Made by a program: the position numbers and the translations under genes. Source: Pseudomonadota bacterium (lineage in GTDB: Bacteria > Bdellovibrionota > UBA1018). Taken from it: DNA of 64,000 nucleotides. This document shows, in pieces, positions 51,713 to 60,648 of this stretch (the first letter of the stretch is position 1; every line of letters starts with the position of its first letter). The stretch lies in the NCBI GenBank assembly GCA_027485695.1, contig JAIXQO010000001.1:372001-436000 (forward strand). Direction: 5' to 3'. The notes under the pieces were generated by a model. The model was not told where the DNA came from, did not search any database, and worked only from the letters and a program-made list of their open reading frames with translations.

Positions 51713-51867
51713 GGCTAGCGGAACCCCGCAGTTGCGCAAGGTATGGGGTGTCAAAAATTCGACTACTTTAATGTAAAGATATTCAGTGGTTATTTAAACC
51801 TGATTAATACGCTCAAGTAAAACCAGGCAACTCCGATAGGATCAGTGCAGGTGAAAAGGGGATAAAA

Positions 51868-52077
51868 ATGGGTAAACAAGAAGCACCAGTTAAGCCAGAC
51901 GTATGTACCGCCGAGAGCTGCAAGAAAACTTCAGCTCGTTTTGGATTTTGTAACGATCACTTCGAAGAGTTCAAATTCGGACTCGTCAAAAAGGACGGCA
52001 AAAAAGCCGCCGACTACGAAAAAAAGTTAGAGCAGTTCATTCTTTTCAAAAAGAAGAGCGCTCAAAAAGTTGCTTAG
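51868..52077 (+). CDS. Small zinc-finger-like protein, unknown function
   Basis: 69 residues. A C-x4-C (CTAESC) and FGFCNDH (C-x2-H) arrangement resembles a treble-clef zinc site, followed by a Lys-rich tail. AAAAGGGG precedes the ATG. It is its own transcription unit with a terminator. No family recognised; a role in nucleic-acid binding is only a guess. Confidence 0.65.
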   Translation: MGKQEAPVKPDVCTAESCKKTSARFGFCNDHFEEFKFGLVKKDGKKAADYEKKLEQFILFKKKSAQKVA

Positions 52078-52161
52078 TACCGCATTGATCTGAATGCGCA
52101 ATCACGGTTGCGTCCGAAGACAATGAGGTACGGCAAAAATGCTGTACCCACCACCTCCTCG

Positions 52162-52207
52162 GGACCCAGTCGGCTTCATTCCAGAAGCGGATTGGGTCCT
52201 TTTTTTT
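52162..52207 (+). terminator. Rho-independent terminator
   Basis: GGACCCA pairs with TGGGTCC around a 24-base loop region and is followed by eight T. Two smaller stems (CGCATT/AATGCG and CGCAA/TTGCG) lie between the gene's stop and this terminator. Confidence 0.8.
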
Positions 52208-52244
52208 ATCGTAGTAGCGATCTTTTTGTTGTGGGGTAGACGCT

Positions 52245-52958
52245 ATGAGTTTGTTCGTGGATGTACCGTTGCGAACAGTTGATGATCAAACATCCGAAAT
52301 GATTACATGGCGAATTTGGCTCCGAGCGATGGTGCTTTGTATACTCGCACTGATCACGGGATTCTTTTCTTGGAAGATCGTTAAAAACAATACGGTCGGT
52401 CACACAATCCAAAATGGCTGGGGACTACCGACGATCGTTGGACCATTTTTAGTTTTTGGACTGACGCATCTTGCACAGAAACGACCTACCTGGAGTGCTT
52501 GGATAGCGGTTCCGTTGGCGATATCGATGGGTGTTTTTGGTGGGACGATGTCTGGAGCTTTTGAGATCTATGTTCCAGGGATTGCCGTCCAATGCCTCGT
52601 GGGATCTTTGAGTGCGATGATTTTGGTTCTTCTGAGTTACGAGCTCTTCGAGATTTTTAGTTTAAAGTTAAAATTTCTCGAGTGGTTTGTAGGAATCATC
52701 GCGACTACAGTCACGATTTTCCTCTTTTATAGAATTAAATTTTACTTCGGAGTTTCAGGCAAGCTTGCCTGGCAAATGCTGGTGGCGGTCATGTTGAGCG
52801 TATCTATCTCTTTGCTCACGATTCATGAAATCAAATCGGTCGCAAAAGCTGGACGTCGATCACATGAATGGTTCTGTTCATTGCTGATTTTAACTTCGAT
52901 TTATTGGTTTTACGTCGTGATTTTTGCATTTGTCGCTCGTGGCGCTCGCAAGCGGTGA
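52245..52958 (+). CDS. Bax-inhibitor-1-like multi-pass membrane protein
   Basis: 237 residues, about six to seven hydrophobic helices. The segment MGVFGGTMSGAFEIYVPGIAVQCLVGSL resembles the conserved loop of bacterial BaxI_1/YccA-type proteins (typically EGxFLGxxSxxFE-x-YPGIVLQAVLGT). Such proteins are proposed Ca2+ leak channels or stress factors. The match is partial, so the family call is tentative. ATG 52245; the ribosome-binding site is weak. Confidence 0.55.
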   Translation: MSLFVDVPLRTVDDQTSEMITWRIWLRAMVLCILALITGFFSWKIVKNNTVGHTIQNGWGLPTIVGPFLVFGLTHLAQKRPTWSAWIAVPLAISMGVFGGTMSGAFEIYVPGIAVQCLVGSLSAMILVLLSYELFEIFSLKLKFLEWFVGIIATTVTIFLFYRIKFYFGVSGKLAWQMLVAVMLSVSISLLTIHEIKSVAKAGRRSHEWFCSLLILTSIYWFYVVIFAFVARGARKR

Positions 52959-52967
52959 CAAAACAAA

Positions 52968-53001
52968 AACCCCCGCCGGCTCGAATCGAGTGGCAGGGGT
53001 T
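52968..53001. terminator. Bidirectional Rho-independent terminator
   Basis: AACCCC and GCC pair with GGC and GGGGTT, with an inner CTCG/CGAG stem. It lies between convergent genes ending at 52958 and 53025 and can serve both. Confidence 0.82.
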
Positions 53002-53024
53002 CTCTATTTTCTGATCTCTACAGA

Positions 53025-55064
53025 CTAATTCAGTAGATCTGAGACGCGATCTTCGTAGTCGCTATTCAAACTCCAAGCCGTATGGGCGGTGAAGAACCAA
53101 TACCATGAATAATCGGAGTCGGACTTCAGCGTTTTTTCATCCATGCGCTTAAGGATTTCGCGATTGATCTTCGATTTATTCTTGATCAAGAAATCCAGGA
53201 GCGAAGTGCCCTTGTCGTAGGCGTGATCCGATTTACCGGCAATCGCCTCGTTGTTGAACTCGTCTTTGATCATGGTGGTGAGTACCGCGGGTAGATAGTC
53301 GATACCGTCGTTCGATCCCAAGAATTTAAGCAGGGTATTACGATCGACTTTTTTCATGACCAGATGATTCAGAACCTTAGTCTCACCTGATGCAACGTTC
53401 TCAATGACGAGTTGAACATTCAATGGCTGATCAAGTCTGAGATTCTGGAAAAAATCCCCGTTAGGAACGATCGAGTGCGATCGGGTCTGTTTCGCTTCGG
53501 TAATGAGTTCGGCTGCCTCGAGGTTTTGCTCGTCGGTTTTCCAATAGATTTTGACCGCTGCGTTCGAGTTTGTCGAGTTCGCCACCCGGACCACCCAACG
53601 TGCGTTGTCCTGAAGCGTGTACGAGTTCTTGGTTGCAGTCACGGAAACGCTACCCAAGGTAAACTCGTTCCTGATTCCGGTGGCGGTTGGTACCGCGAGA
53701 GCGGCCGGCTGAGCCGTCACGGCAACAGTGGTTTTAGTTGGCTGCGCGGGTCGAGAGTTCTGCGCCTGCTGCTGCTGGCGGCGAATTGCCTCCTGGCGAG
53801 CTCGCTCTTGTTGAGCCTGTTGCTGACGAACGCGTTCTTGATCCTGACGACGTTGCTGTTCGATTGTTTCGGCGTTCGGGTCCAATTTTGAGCGGGTCAG
53901 GACGGATAGAATTGAATCAGCCTTGTTGTGGCGGAATTCGCTGAACGTGTTGGCGGCTGGTTTATTTGAGCGGTTAGGTTGCACGAAAATCGTGAGCCAT
54001 GCGTCCGCGATCAAATCATTGTCCGTGCGGTAAGGCACGGTTTTGCGCGCGTTCGGGTTCGGGTTGTCGTAGATGGAGACGTACGTCTGTCTGAATTCTT
54101 CGGCCGCTTTCACAAGCTCGCTCACGACTACACGGTCGGTTGATTCGTTCAGTTCGATTCGATGGTAATTTTGGACGATTTCGATCAGGCCACGGCTATT
54201 GATCGTGAGTTCATAGGCGAGTTCCTTGATTTGTTTCAAGATCAGGACTGGATTGATATAGTCGCGATGGCGAGGATTATTCAGGAAATCCGCGTTTTGG
54301 CTAACGTTGTAACCGGCGAGGGCTCCGTTATAGCCGGCGTTTCTCCAAATACGGTTCAGGGTGATGAAATTGGATTCGAGCCACGTTTCAATCTCGACAT
54401 TTTGAACCGGGAATCTCAATCGAGCGTTGTTGGAAAACTCATTGTAGATTCTGACGTTTTTCTGCTGCAGGCCGATCAAAATTTCATTCGCGGCGAAACC
54501 AATGGTCATGATCTCACGGATCGACGCTTTCCAGACGCGAACTTGAGCAGCCGAATACGTAGCAGCGTACTGCGGTTGCGGACGGACTTGGTCTTGGCGA
54601 GTATTGTCCGAACGTCGGTGATCGGAATAAGACGGAGGATTCTGCGAGGGCGTCGAAATGACTGAGCTAGGCGCGTTGATCGAGATTTTAACGTCTTTTG
54701 CGACCGTGTCTTCTTTGTCCATTTTGATCGCAAGGCGAACAATGAACTCTCCGCCAATCGTTTGGAATGGATCCTTCTTCAAACGAAAACTGTTTTCCCA
54801 AGTACATTTTCCGTTGCGTTTAGAATCGGCATTGCTCTCGTGGATCTCGGATTTTTTCGACGACTGATAGGATTCGGCAGGTTTTTTCGGATGTACGGCG
54901 ACTGCAGTAATCTCGCCATCTTTACAAGCCGCGGAAACCGAATAGACAATCGAGTAAGATTTGCTCGCTTCATTGTATTTAGTGGAAACCGAATGAATTT
55001 CCACCATCGCGAACGAGGACGAAGACGACAGTGCCAATGCCACCAAAGAAAAGAATGCTTTCAT
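53025..55064 (-). CDS. Large exported multidomain protein, unknown function
   Basis: 679 residues. Signal peptide MKAFFSLVALALSSSSSFA. The N-terminal domain (about 20-130) is beta-rich with a disulfide pair (SAACKDG, GKCTWE). A Pro-rich linker, a helical middle domain (about 175-395), a Gln/Arg-rich coiled segment (REQQRRQDQERVRQQQAQQE type, about 395-440) and a C-terminal beta plus helical domain follow. No family is recognised. It may be a periplasmic scaffold (inference from architecture). ATG 55064 was chosen over GTG 55076. Confidence 0.7.
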   Translation of the reverse strand: MKAFFSLVALALSSSSSFAMVEIHSVSTKYNEASKSYSIVYSVSAACKDGEITAVAVHPKKPAESYQSSKKSEIHESNADSKRNGKCTWENSFRLKKDPFQTIGGEFIVRLAIKMDKEDTVAKDVKISINAPSSVISTPSQNPPSYSDHRRSDNTRQDQVRPQPQYAATYSAAQVRVWKASIREIMTIGFAANEILIGLQQKNVRIYNEFSNNARLRFPVQNVEIETWLESNFITLNRIWRNAGYNGALAGYNVSQNADFLNNPRHRDYINPVLILKQIKELAYELTINSRGLIEIVQNYHRIELNESTDRVVVSELVKAAEEFRQTYVSIYDNPNPNARKTVPYRTDNDLIADAWLTIFVQPNRSNKPAANTFSEFRHNKADSILSVLTRSKLDPNAETIEQQRRQDQERVRQQQAQQERARQEAIRRQQQQAQNSRPAQPTKTTVAVTAQPAALAVPTATGIRNEFTLGSVSVTATKNSYTLQDNARWVVRVANSTNSNAAVKIYWKTDEQNLEAAELITEAKQTRSHSIVPNGDFFQNLRLDQPLNVQLVIENVASGETKVLNHLVMKKVDRNTLLKFLGSNDGIDYLPAVLTTMIKDEFNNEAIAGKSDHAYDKGTSLLDFLIKNKSKINREILKRMDEKTLKSDSDYSWYWFFTAHTAWSLNSDYEDRVSDLLN

Positions 55065-55152
55065 ATGGGATCGCACTGTAACGGTTTATATATTAAATTC
55101 AATTTATATAATAAATACGAACACAGATTTTATGGACTGAAGTGTGGACCTT

Positions 55153-55172
55153 GGGTTTTAGACCTAAAACCC
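55153..55172. repeat. Inverted repeat GGGTTTTAG-AC-CTAAAACCC
   Basis: A perfect 9-bp inverted repeat lies 6 bp beyond the rph stop on the minus strand, in an AT-rich region ahead of the large exported protein gene. It lacks a T-tract in the rph direction, so it may be an operator or a weak terminator. Confidence 0.45.
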
Positions 55173-55178
55173 TCTATA

Positions 55179-55901
55179 TTAGAGCTGAGCGATCGTTTCC
55201 CGCTGAAGAGCCGTGATCTTCTTGAGTGCTGCTTGGGCCGATTGGGTCATGGCAAGCATGTCGTCCAGGCTGAATGCCTTGCGCTCCGCCGTCCCCTGAA
55301 GCTCGACAAACGAGCCTGCTTCGGTCATGACGAAATTCATATCGACTTCGCAGGTCGAGTCTTCGTTGTAATCGAGGTCGGCGAGTGGTTTTCCTTCATG
55401 CATTCCGATGCTGATCGCGGACACGGTCTGAATGAACGCGCCGGGTTCGATCTTGCCATCACGTTCGAGTTTACGAATAGCCGCGGCGAGCGCCACGCAA
55501 CCTCCGGTGATCGACGCGGTACGGGTACCGCCATCGGCTTGCAGCACGTCACAGTCGATCACGATCTGACGAGCGCCCAGTTTTTTCATATCCACGCAGG
55601 CACGAAGCGCGCGGCCGATCAGGCGCTGGATTTCTTGGGTGCGGCCCGAGACCTTCTCTCGGTCGCGTTTCGATCGAGTGTGGGTTGCACGTGGGAGCAT
55701 GGAATATTCTGCGGTCACCCAACCCTCGCCTTTGTCCTTCATCCAAGGTGGGACGGCCTCATCCACGCTTGCCGTACAAAGCACGTGCGTGTGTCCCGCC
55801 TTGATCAGGACCGAACCCTCGGCGTAGCGCGTGAAATTCAGTTCAAACGAGAGCGGGCGGATATCGGATGCCGTACGGGACTTGGGTTCACGTGAGATCA
55901 T
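55179..55901 (-). CDS. rph: Ribonuclease PH
   Basis: 240 residues. A phosphorolytic 3'-to-5' exoribonuclease that trims tRNA precursors. RPLSFELNFTRYAEGSVLIKAG, GWVTAEYSMLPRATHTR, GRTQEIQRLIGRALRA and QADGGTRTASITGG are family motifs, and the catalytic Asp segment (ADLDYNEDSTCEVDMNFV) is intact. ATG 55901. Confidence 0.96.
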   Translation of the reverse strand: MISREPKSRTASDIRPLSFELNFTRYAEGSVLIKAGHTHVLCTASVDEAVPPWMKDKGEGWVTAEYSMLPRATHTRSKRDREKVSGRTQEIQRLIGRALRACVDMKKLGARQIVIDCDVLQADGGTRTASITGGCVALAAAIRKLERDGKIEPGAFIQTVSAISIGMHEGKPLADLDYNEDSTCEVDMNFVMTEAGSFVELQGTAERKAFSLDDMLAMTQSAQAALKKITALQRETIAQL

Positions 55902-55956
55902 GGTTTTCAGCTACCACAGAAATGTGGGATGAATCAAAGAACCGATAGGAAATACC

Positions 55957-56841
55957 ATGAAACCGAGACTGGATACGCAGTGGTGGTCGTTGATAACGCG
56001 AGCTCTCGAAGAAGACGCCTGGGAGATGGATTGGACTGCCCTTGGCTCGGTCCGCGAAGGGCAAGCAAAACGCGCGGAAATCGTCGCCAAGGCGGACGGT
56101 GTATTTTATGGCGCGGATATGGCGGGCGCCGCTGAATACATCTCAGAGGAGATCGGCTATCCGATCGAAATGAAGGTCCTTCTCAAAGACGGAGACCTCA
56201 TCAAAAAAGGCAAACCCGTCGTCAAATTCAAAGGCAGCGCACGCGGCATCCTCACGATCGAGCGACCTTGCTTGAACCTCATGTCGTATCTGAGCGGAAT
56301 GGCAACACGCACGCGGGATTGCCTCGAGATCATGCGATTCGCAGCCAAACAACGAAAAATGAAAACCCTACCGCGCCTGACGCCGACGAGAAAAACCCTT
56401 CCTCACTACCGAGACGTCGCCGTATCGGCTGTAATTGCCGGAGGAGGACACCCCCATCGCACGAGCCTTTCGGGCGGCATCTTGATCAAAGAAAACCACA
56501 TCCGCTCTGCGGGATCGATCACCAAAGCCGTTGATGGCATCCGCAACATCGCTCCACATGGGCTCAAGATCGAAGTCGAAGTCACCCATCTCACCGAGGC
56601 CCGCGAAGCGATTCGTTCCGGCGCCGACGCGATCATGCTCGATAATTTCTCGCCGGATGAAGTCAAAAAAGCGCTCGAACTCTTTCAGTCGCAGGCGTTT
56701 ACCGGTGCAGTCGAAGTATCCGGAGGTATTCACGAGGGAACGATCGCCGATTATGTCCTACCGGGAGTGACTTTGATTTCGATGGGAAGTCTCACTCACT
56801 CCGTCAAAGCGGTTGATCTTTCGCTGTTGTTTGATCCATGA
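55957..56841 (+). CDS. nadC: Quinolinate phosphoribosyltransferase (carboxylating)
   Basis: 294 residues. Makes nicotinate mononucleotide from quinolinate and PRPP in NAD biosynthesis. ERPCLNLMSYLSGMATRT, TRKTLP, ILIKENHI and ADAIMLDNF are the conserved elements. ATG 55957 has TAGGAAAT upstream. The 3' end overlaps birA (ATGA). No other nad gene is adjacent. Confidence 0.94.
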   Translation: MKPRLDTQWWSLITRALEEDAWEMDWTALGSVREGQAKRAEIVAKADGVFYGADMAGAAEYISEEIGYPIEMKVLLKDGDLIKKGKPVVKFKGSARGILTIERPCLNLMSYLSGMATRTRDCLEIMRFAAKQRKMKTLPRLTPTRKTLPHYRDVAVSAVIAGGGHPHRTSLSGGILIKENHIRSAGSITKAVDGIRNIAPHGLKIEVEVTHLTEAREAIRSGADAIMLDNFSPDEVKKALELFQSQAFTGAVEVSGGIHEGTIADYVLPGVTLISMGSLTHSVKAVDLSLLFDP

Positions 56842-57584
56842 GTGAATTGTTACAGCCGAACTCGGTCGTCGACTCCTGTGAATCCACGAACGATGTCGTC
56901 AAAAAATTCGGGGAATCTGGGCTACCACACGGAACTTGGTTTTCATCTCTTGAGCAAACGCGCGGCCGTGGTCGTTTGGGTCGGACGTGGGTTTCACAAA
57001 AAGGAAATCTGTTTCTCTCCATTCTCATCCGCGATGTACCGATGGGTGACTGGACTTGGGTTCCGATGTCGATCGCGCTCGCTGTTCGTCGAGCCATCCG
57101 GACACTGGACCCAACCTGCGATCTCCGCGTGAAATGGCCCAATGACCTGGGTTTTCTGGATCCCAATGATCCGAACGCGTTCTTAAAAGTGGGCGGTATT
57201 CTCTGTGAAAGCGTCGCGACGAGCTCGGGCGGTTATATCGTCGCGGGAATCGGAATCAACTGCGAGGCGGATGTGGATACGGACCGAGCGTCCGCAAAAC
57301 TGGGGATGCCATTGGCTGCGATTCGAAGTCTCGTCGTGCGCGAGATTCAGCTCGGTGATTTCAGCCCGACGCGGGTCCCAGTTGAATTTTGGGAATCGAG
57401 CTGGAAATCGAGAGGGCAAATGATCGAATTCGAATCTCTCACCACTGGTAGAGTCGATCGCGGTGAAATCATTGGCTTAGGGGTGTACGGAGAGCTCGTT
57501 GTTCGCCTGATGGATGGCAGTGTTAAAGCGCTTTTGTCCGAGGAAGTGCGGGTTTCGGGTAAGGTCCAAAAAAGCAGCAGTTAG
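56838..57584 (+). CDS. birA: Biotin-[acetyl-CoA-carboxylase] ligase
   Basis: 248 residues. Attaches biotin to the carboxylase carrier. SCESTNDVVKKFGE, the ATP-binding GRGRLGRTWVS, LRVKWPNDLGF, KVGGILCES and VAGIGINCE motifs define the family, and there is no DNA-binding N-domain, so it is a monofunctional ligase. It overlaps nadC by 4 bases; nadC-birA pairing is seen in other bacteria. Confidence 0.92.
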   Translation: MSELLQPNSVVDSCESTNDVVKKFGESGLPHGTWFSSLEQTRGRGRLGRTWVSQKGNLFLSILIRDVPMGDWTWVPMSIALAVRRAIRTLDPTCDLRVKWPNDLGFLDPNDPNAFLKVGGILCESVATSSGGYIVAGIGINCEADVDTDRASAKLGMPLAAIRSLVVREIQLGDFSPTRVPVEFWESSWKSRGQMIEFESLTTGRVDRGEIIGLGVYGELVVRLMDGSVKALLSEEVRVSGKVQKSSS

Positions 57585-57685
57585 TCGGCTGTACAAATAA
57601 TATACATATAATATAGGTATTTAATCACTTATAGACGAATAGAACCTTCACTGCCTAGGCATGTGGCTTGCTTCGATCGCAGCGC

Positions 57686-59272
57686 ATGAAAGAAACAGCG
57701 TGGAAGGTTATTGCCTATTCTTTGTTTAGTTTTAGTCTGATAGCTCAGGCTGAGGCTCTCACTACCGCTGAGTTTTACTCTAGGGCACGACTACTTGAGG
57801 AAGGAGATTCTCAAAAGTGTTCTTATCCGGTGGGTATCTATCGTAGCGCTGATTCAAGGATTTCTTTGAAGCTGAGGCCGATATCAGAAAATAACGAATA
57901 TTCGGAGCAATTACAGCGACTGAAGTTATCTCAAGCTTACATAGCCGAATCTATCGGGCTAAATATTCATCACCCGGCACTAATCGTTCGTGCAGAATCA
58001 GGATGGAAATGGATCGACCTCGGGTCGCATCCGTCTAGTCCTCGCATGGAGAATATTTTAGTTGGTCAGTTCCTCAAAAAATCTGATCCGGAATCAGTTT
58101 CTAAACTTCCTGGTGCGTTTCTTTCGGATGATAGCACTGTTCTAAAAACACCACTTACATTCGCAGAATTGAAATGGGACGGGGTTTCTACTTTTAAAAA
58201 TTTTTATTCAAAAATACCGAAAAATATGTCCAATTCGGCCGCATACTTGAGTCAGACTCGTATTCGAGTGCCGGTCGAATTTTATTCGCTTCTAAAAGAT
58301 CCTTCCTTTAGAGCCGCACATCGCAATCGTAGTTATTCAAAGGTCATCGACTTGATTTACGGAAAGTCGAAACAACTCATGGTTGATCCCGTGCAAGCAT
58401 TAACGTTGTCGTTGATCGCGACTGACTTGAGGGAGCGTGGACCATGTGGTTCAGTTTATGGTCGTCGCGGTCGAGAAGTCGTACCGTTGAGTATCTTTGA
58501 CCACGAAGAATCCACTTATCTTGAGCCGAGCCGCCTCGATGCTCCTCAGCATTTTTTTGGTTACGCCATTCTCACATATCTATCAAATTTTCCTGGAACA
58601 ATATCGACAGTCTCTAAGGAAAAAGACTACTATCTTCCGGAAACGAAATTCTTTTTTCAGCAGTTGCACGAGGGAAGTAGTAAATCTAGCAGTATACAAA
58701 CAGATGACACTCGAGCGTTTGGTGTTAAAATCGCCGGCGAAGAACGAGCTAAACGAAGACGACGGGTCGATGTCGATCGCGACTTATTCTATAATGAACT
58801 AGGTATCGATTTCGGAAAACGCCTTCAGGCAAATGTCTGGGCTTTGCCTGGACAAGTACTGAGAGATAGTAAGTTTGATAAACGACGAATTGAGATTGGA
58901 CTATTTAGAGCAGGTTACCAGCGAGCATGGCGGGCATTCGACCCGAACTATGAACCTCACTATATTTTAAATGAGCCGAACACAGAAAAGTTTAAAACGG
59001 TTCAAGAGGAGAGGCGTGCCTACGAAGAGAAGATCAGTCAAGATATAACATTTTTAGAATTTTCATATTTTCAAATGAGAAATCCAACAGCTGATAACCC
59101 CCTTTATCTACTGAAGAAGTTATGTGTGTATGGACCCAGCCATGAAAATGGATGGCATGATCAGATAACTACCGAGCGTTTTTGCGAAATGTATGAAGAT
59201 TTCACGTCTAAACTAGCTAAATATGAAAAGGTTATTGGAGGGTTTCAGTTAGCTCGCTCTCAAAGCGAGTGA
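57686..59272 (+). CDS. AT-rich exported protein of unknown function
   Basis: 528 residues with a signal peptide (MKETAWKVIAYSLFSFSLIAQAEA). Mature part is mixed alpha/beta with scattered cysteines (QKCSY, GPCGSVYG, KLCVYGPS, ERFCEMY). Codon use and base composition are visibly more AT-rich than neighbours (many TTA, AAA, ATA codons), suggesting horizontal acquisition or relaxed selection. No family recognised. It has no Shine-Dalgarno at ATG 57686. Its last bases overlap GTG 59269 of the Hsp70-like gene. The AT-rich upstream region contains several TATA-like boxes. Confidence 0.7.
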   Translation: MKETAWKVIAYSLFSFSLIAQAEALTTAEFYSRARLLEEGDSQKCSYPVGIYRSADSRISLKLRPISENNEYSEQLQRLKLSQAYIAESIGLNIHHPALIVRAESGWKWIDLGSHPSSPRMENILVGQFLKKSDPESVSKLPGAFLSDDSTVLKTPLTFAELKWDGVSTFKNFYSKIPKNMSNSAAYLSQTRIRVPVEFYSLLKDPSFRAAHRNRSYSKVIDLIYGKSKQLMVDPVQALTLSLIATDLRERGPCGSVYGRRGREVVPLSIFDHEESTYLEPSRLDAPQHFFGYAILTYLSNFPGTISTVSKEKDYYLPETKFFFQQLHEGSSKSSSIQTDDTRAFGVKIAGEERAKRRRRVDVDRDLFYNELGIDFGKRLQANVWALPGQVLRDSKFDKRRIEIGLFRAGYQRAWRAFDPNYEPHYILNEPNTEKFKTVQEERRAYEEKISQDITFLEFSYFQMRNPTADNPLYLLKKLCVYGPSHENGWHDQITTERFCEMYEDFTSKLAKYEKVIGGFQLARSQSE

Positions 59273-59313
59273 GGCCGGTTGCGATTCGCTCATTGCTCAG
59301 CTACGGTAGGAAC

Positions 59314-60579
59314 GTGAGCATCCACACCTACGCGATCGACTTCGGAACCTCAAACTCCCTACTCGTACCGGTAAGCGATCAAGGTCCCCTGCCCCCGGTT
59401 CCGCTGGATCCATTCGCGGAACGCCCGGAAGTTTTCCGAAGTATCCTCTATTTCGACCAGAGCCGGCAGATCCACTATGGTACTGCCGCAATTCAACGCT
59501 ATTCGCAGGAATCCATGAATGGACGACTCATTCGTTCGTTCAAACGGTTCCTCCCCACTAAATCGTTCGAGAGCACGGTCATCGTCGGACGAACGTGGAA
59601 ACTTGAGGACCTCGTCGCAACTTTCTTAAGAGAGATGCGCGAACGGGCCGATGCGCATTTAGGCGTAAAAGTGACCAGAGTCGTATTCGGCAGGCCTGCG
59701 CTCTACGCCGAGGAGCCTGAGAACGATCAACTCGCGGAATCTCGCATGAGACGCGCGGCCGAGGCGGCTGGATTTGAGACGATCGAGTTTCTCCCGGAAC
59801 CGATCGCGGCCGCCTATCGCTATCGCAAAGAAATCGTGAAACCTGAAACCGTGTTGGTGGCCGACTTCGGAGGCGGAACGTCGGACTACACATTGATCCG
59901 GATCTCAAAACAAGATTTCAAGCGAGAGGACGTACTCTCCGTTGGAGGTGCGCCGGTTGCTGGTGATGCGCTCGACGGCGCGATCATGCGCAGAAAAGTC
60001 GTTAAACATTTCGGTGGAGACGTTCAGTATCAAGTTCCGTTCGGCGATAACGTATTGAAAATGCCGTCTTCGCTCATGAGTTACCTCTGTTCGACGGCGC
60101 ATATTCAGCTACTGAACAGCCGGGAAAACCGTGATTTTCTTTCACGCGTAAAAAGCTGGTCGCTTGGGCGCGAAGACGAAGAGCGTATGGAGCAGCTCGA
60201 GACATTGCTGGATCAACAGTTGGGTTTCGCAGTTTTTGAATCCATCGAACGCGCCAAGCGCGGGCTATCGGAAGCAGACCAGTCCAAGATCCACTACGAA
60301 TATCCTGGGATCTCGATCGATGAGCCGATGACTCGTTCAGAATTTAAAACAATCGCAGCAAACGAGACGGATCGGATCTTCGGTGCTTTGGATGATACTT
60401 TGGCTAAGGCAGGAATCACTGCTGATCAAGTATCAAGAGTCTGTTTAACGGGCGGTACCGCCAAGGCGACGGTCGTGCGCGCTGAACTCGAACGCAGATT
60501 CGGCAAGGACAAGCTCGAGGAATTCCGACATTTCACTTCGATCGCCGAGGGTTTAGCTGAATACGCGGCAGAGAAGTAA
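59314..60579 (+). CDS. Hsp70-like actin-fold ATPase (YegD type)
   Basis: 421 residues. Actin-fold phosphate motifs: YAIDFGTSNSLLV at the N-terminus, VADFGGGTSDYTLI for phosphate 2 and LTGGTAKATVV for the adenosine motif, with LPEPIAAAYRY connecting. It has no substrate-binding domain typical of DnaK, so it resembles the YegD subgroup. Chaperone or regulatory role is unclear. GTG 59314 with TAGGAAC upstream starts directly before the conserved strand; GTG 59269, overlapping the previous stop, is the alternative. Coupling to the exported protein gene suggests a joint role (inference). Confidence 0.85.
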   Translation: MSIHTYAIDFGTSNSLLVPVSDQGPLPPVPLDPFAERPEVFRSILYFDQSRQIHYGTAAIQRYSQESMNGRLIRSFKRFLPTKSFESTVIVGRTWKLEDLVATFLREMRERADAHLGVKVTRVVFGRPALYAEEPENDQLAESRMRRAAEAAGFETIEFLPEPIAAAYRYRKEIVKPETVLVADFGGGTSDYTLIRISKQDFKREDVLSVGGAPVAGDALDGAIMRRKVVKHFGGDVQYQVPFGDNVLKMPSSLMSYLCSTAHIQLLNSRENRDFLSRVKSWSLGREDEERMEQLETLLDQQLGFAVFESIERAKRGLSEADQSKIHYEYPGISIDEPMTRSEFKTIAANETDRIFGALDDTLAKAGITADQVSRVCLTGGTAKATVVRAELERRFGKDKLEEFRHFTSIAEGLAEYAAEK

Positions 60580-60648
60580 AACTTAAGATCTGAGTGCTTA
60601 CCTGCACTACACGTTGCCGGTTTGCCTCGTTGCCCGAATGCCCGGGTT

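Noticed and set aside
54762..55895. 377-residue open frame opposite the exported protein and rph
   Set aside because: Spans two minus-strand genes and their intergenic region, with composition typical of antisense frames.
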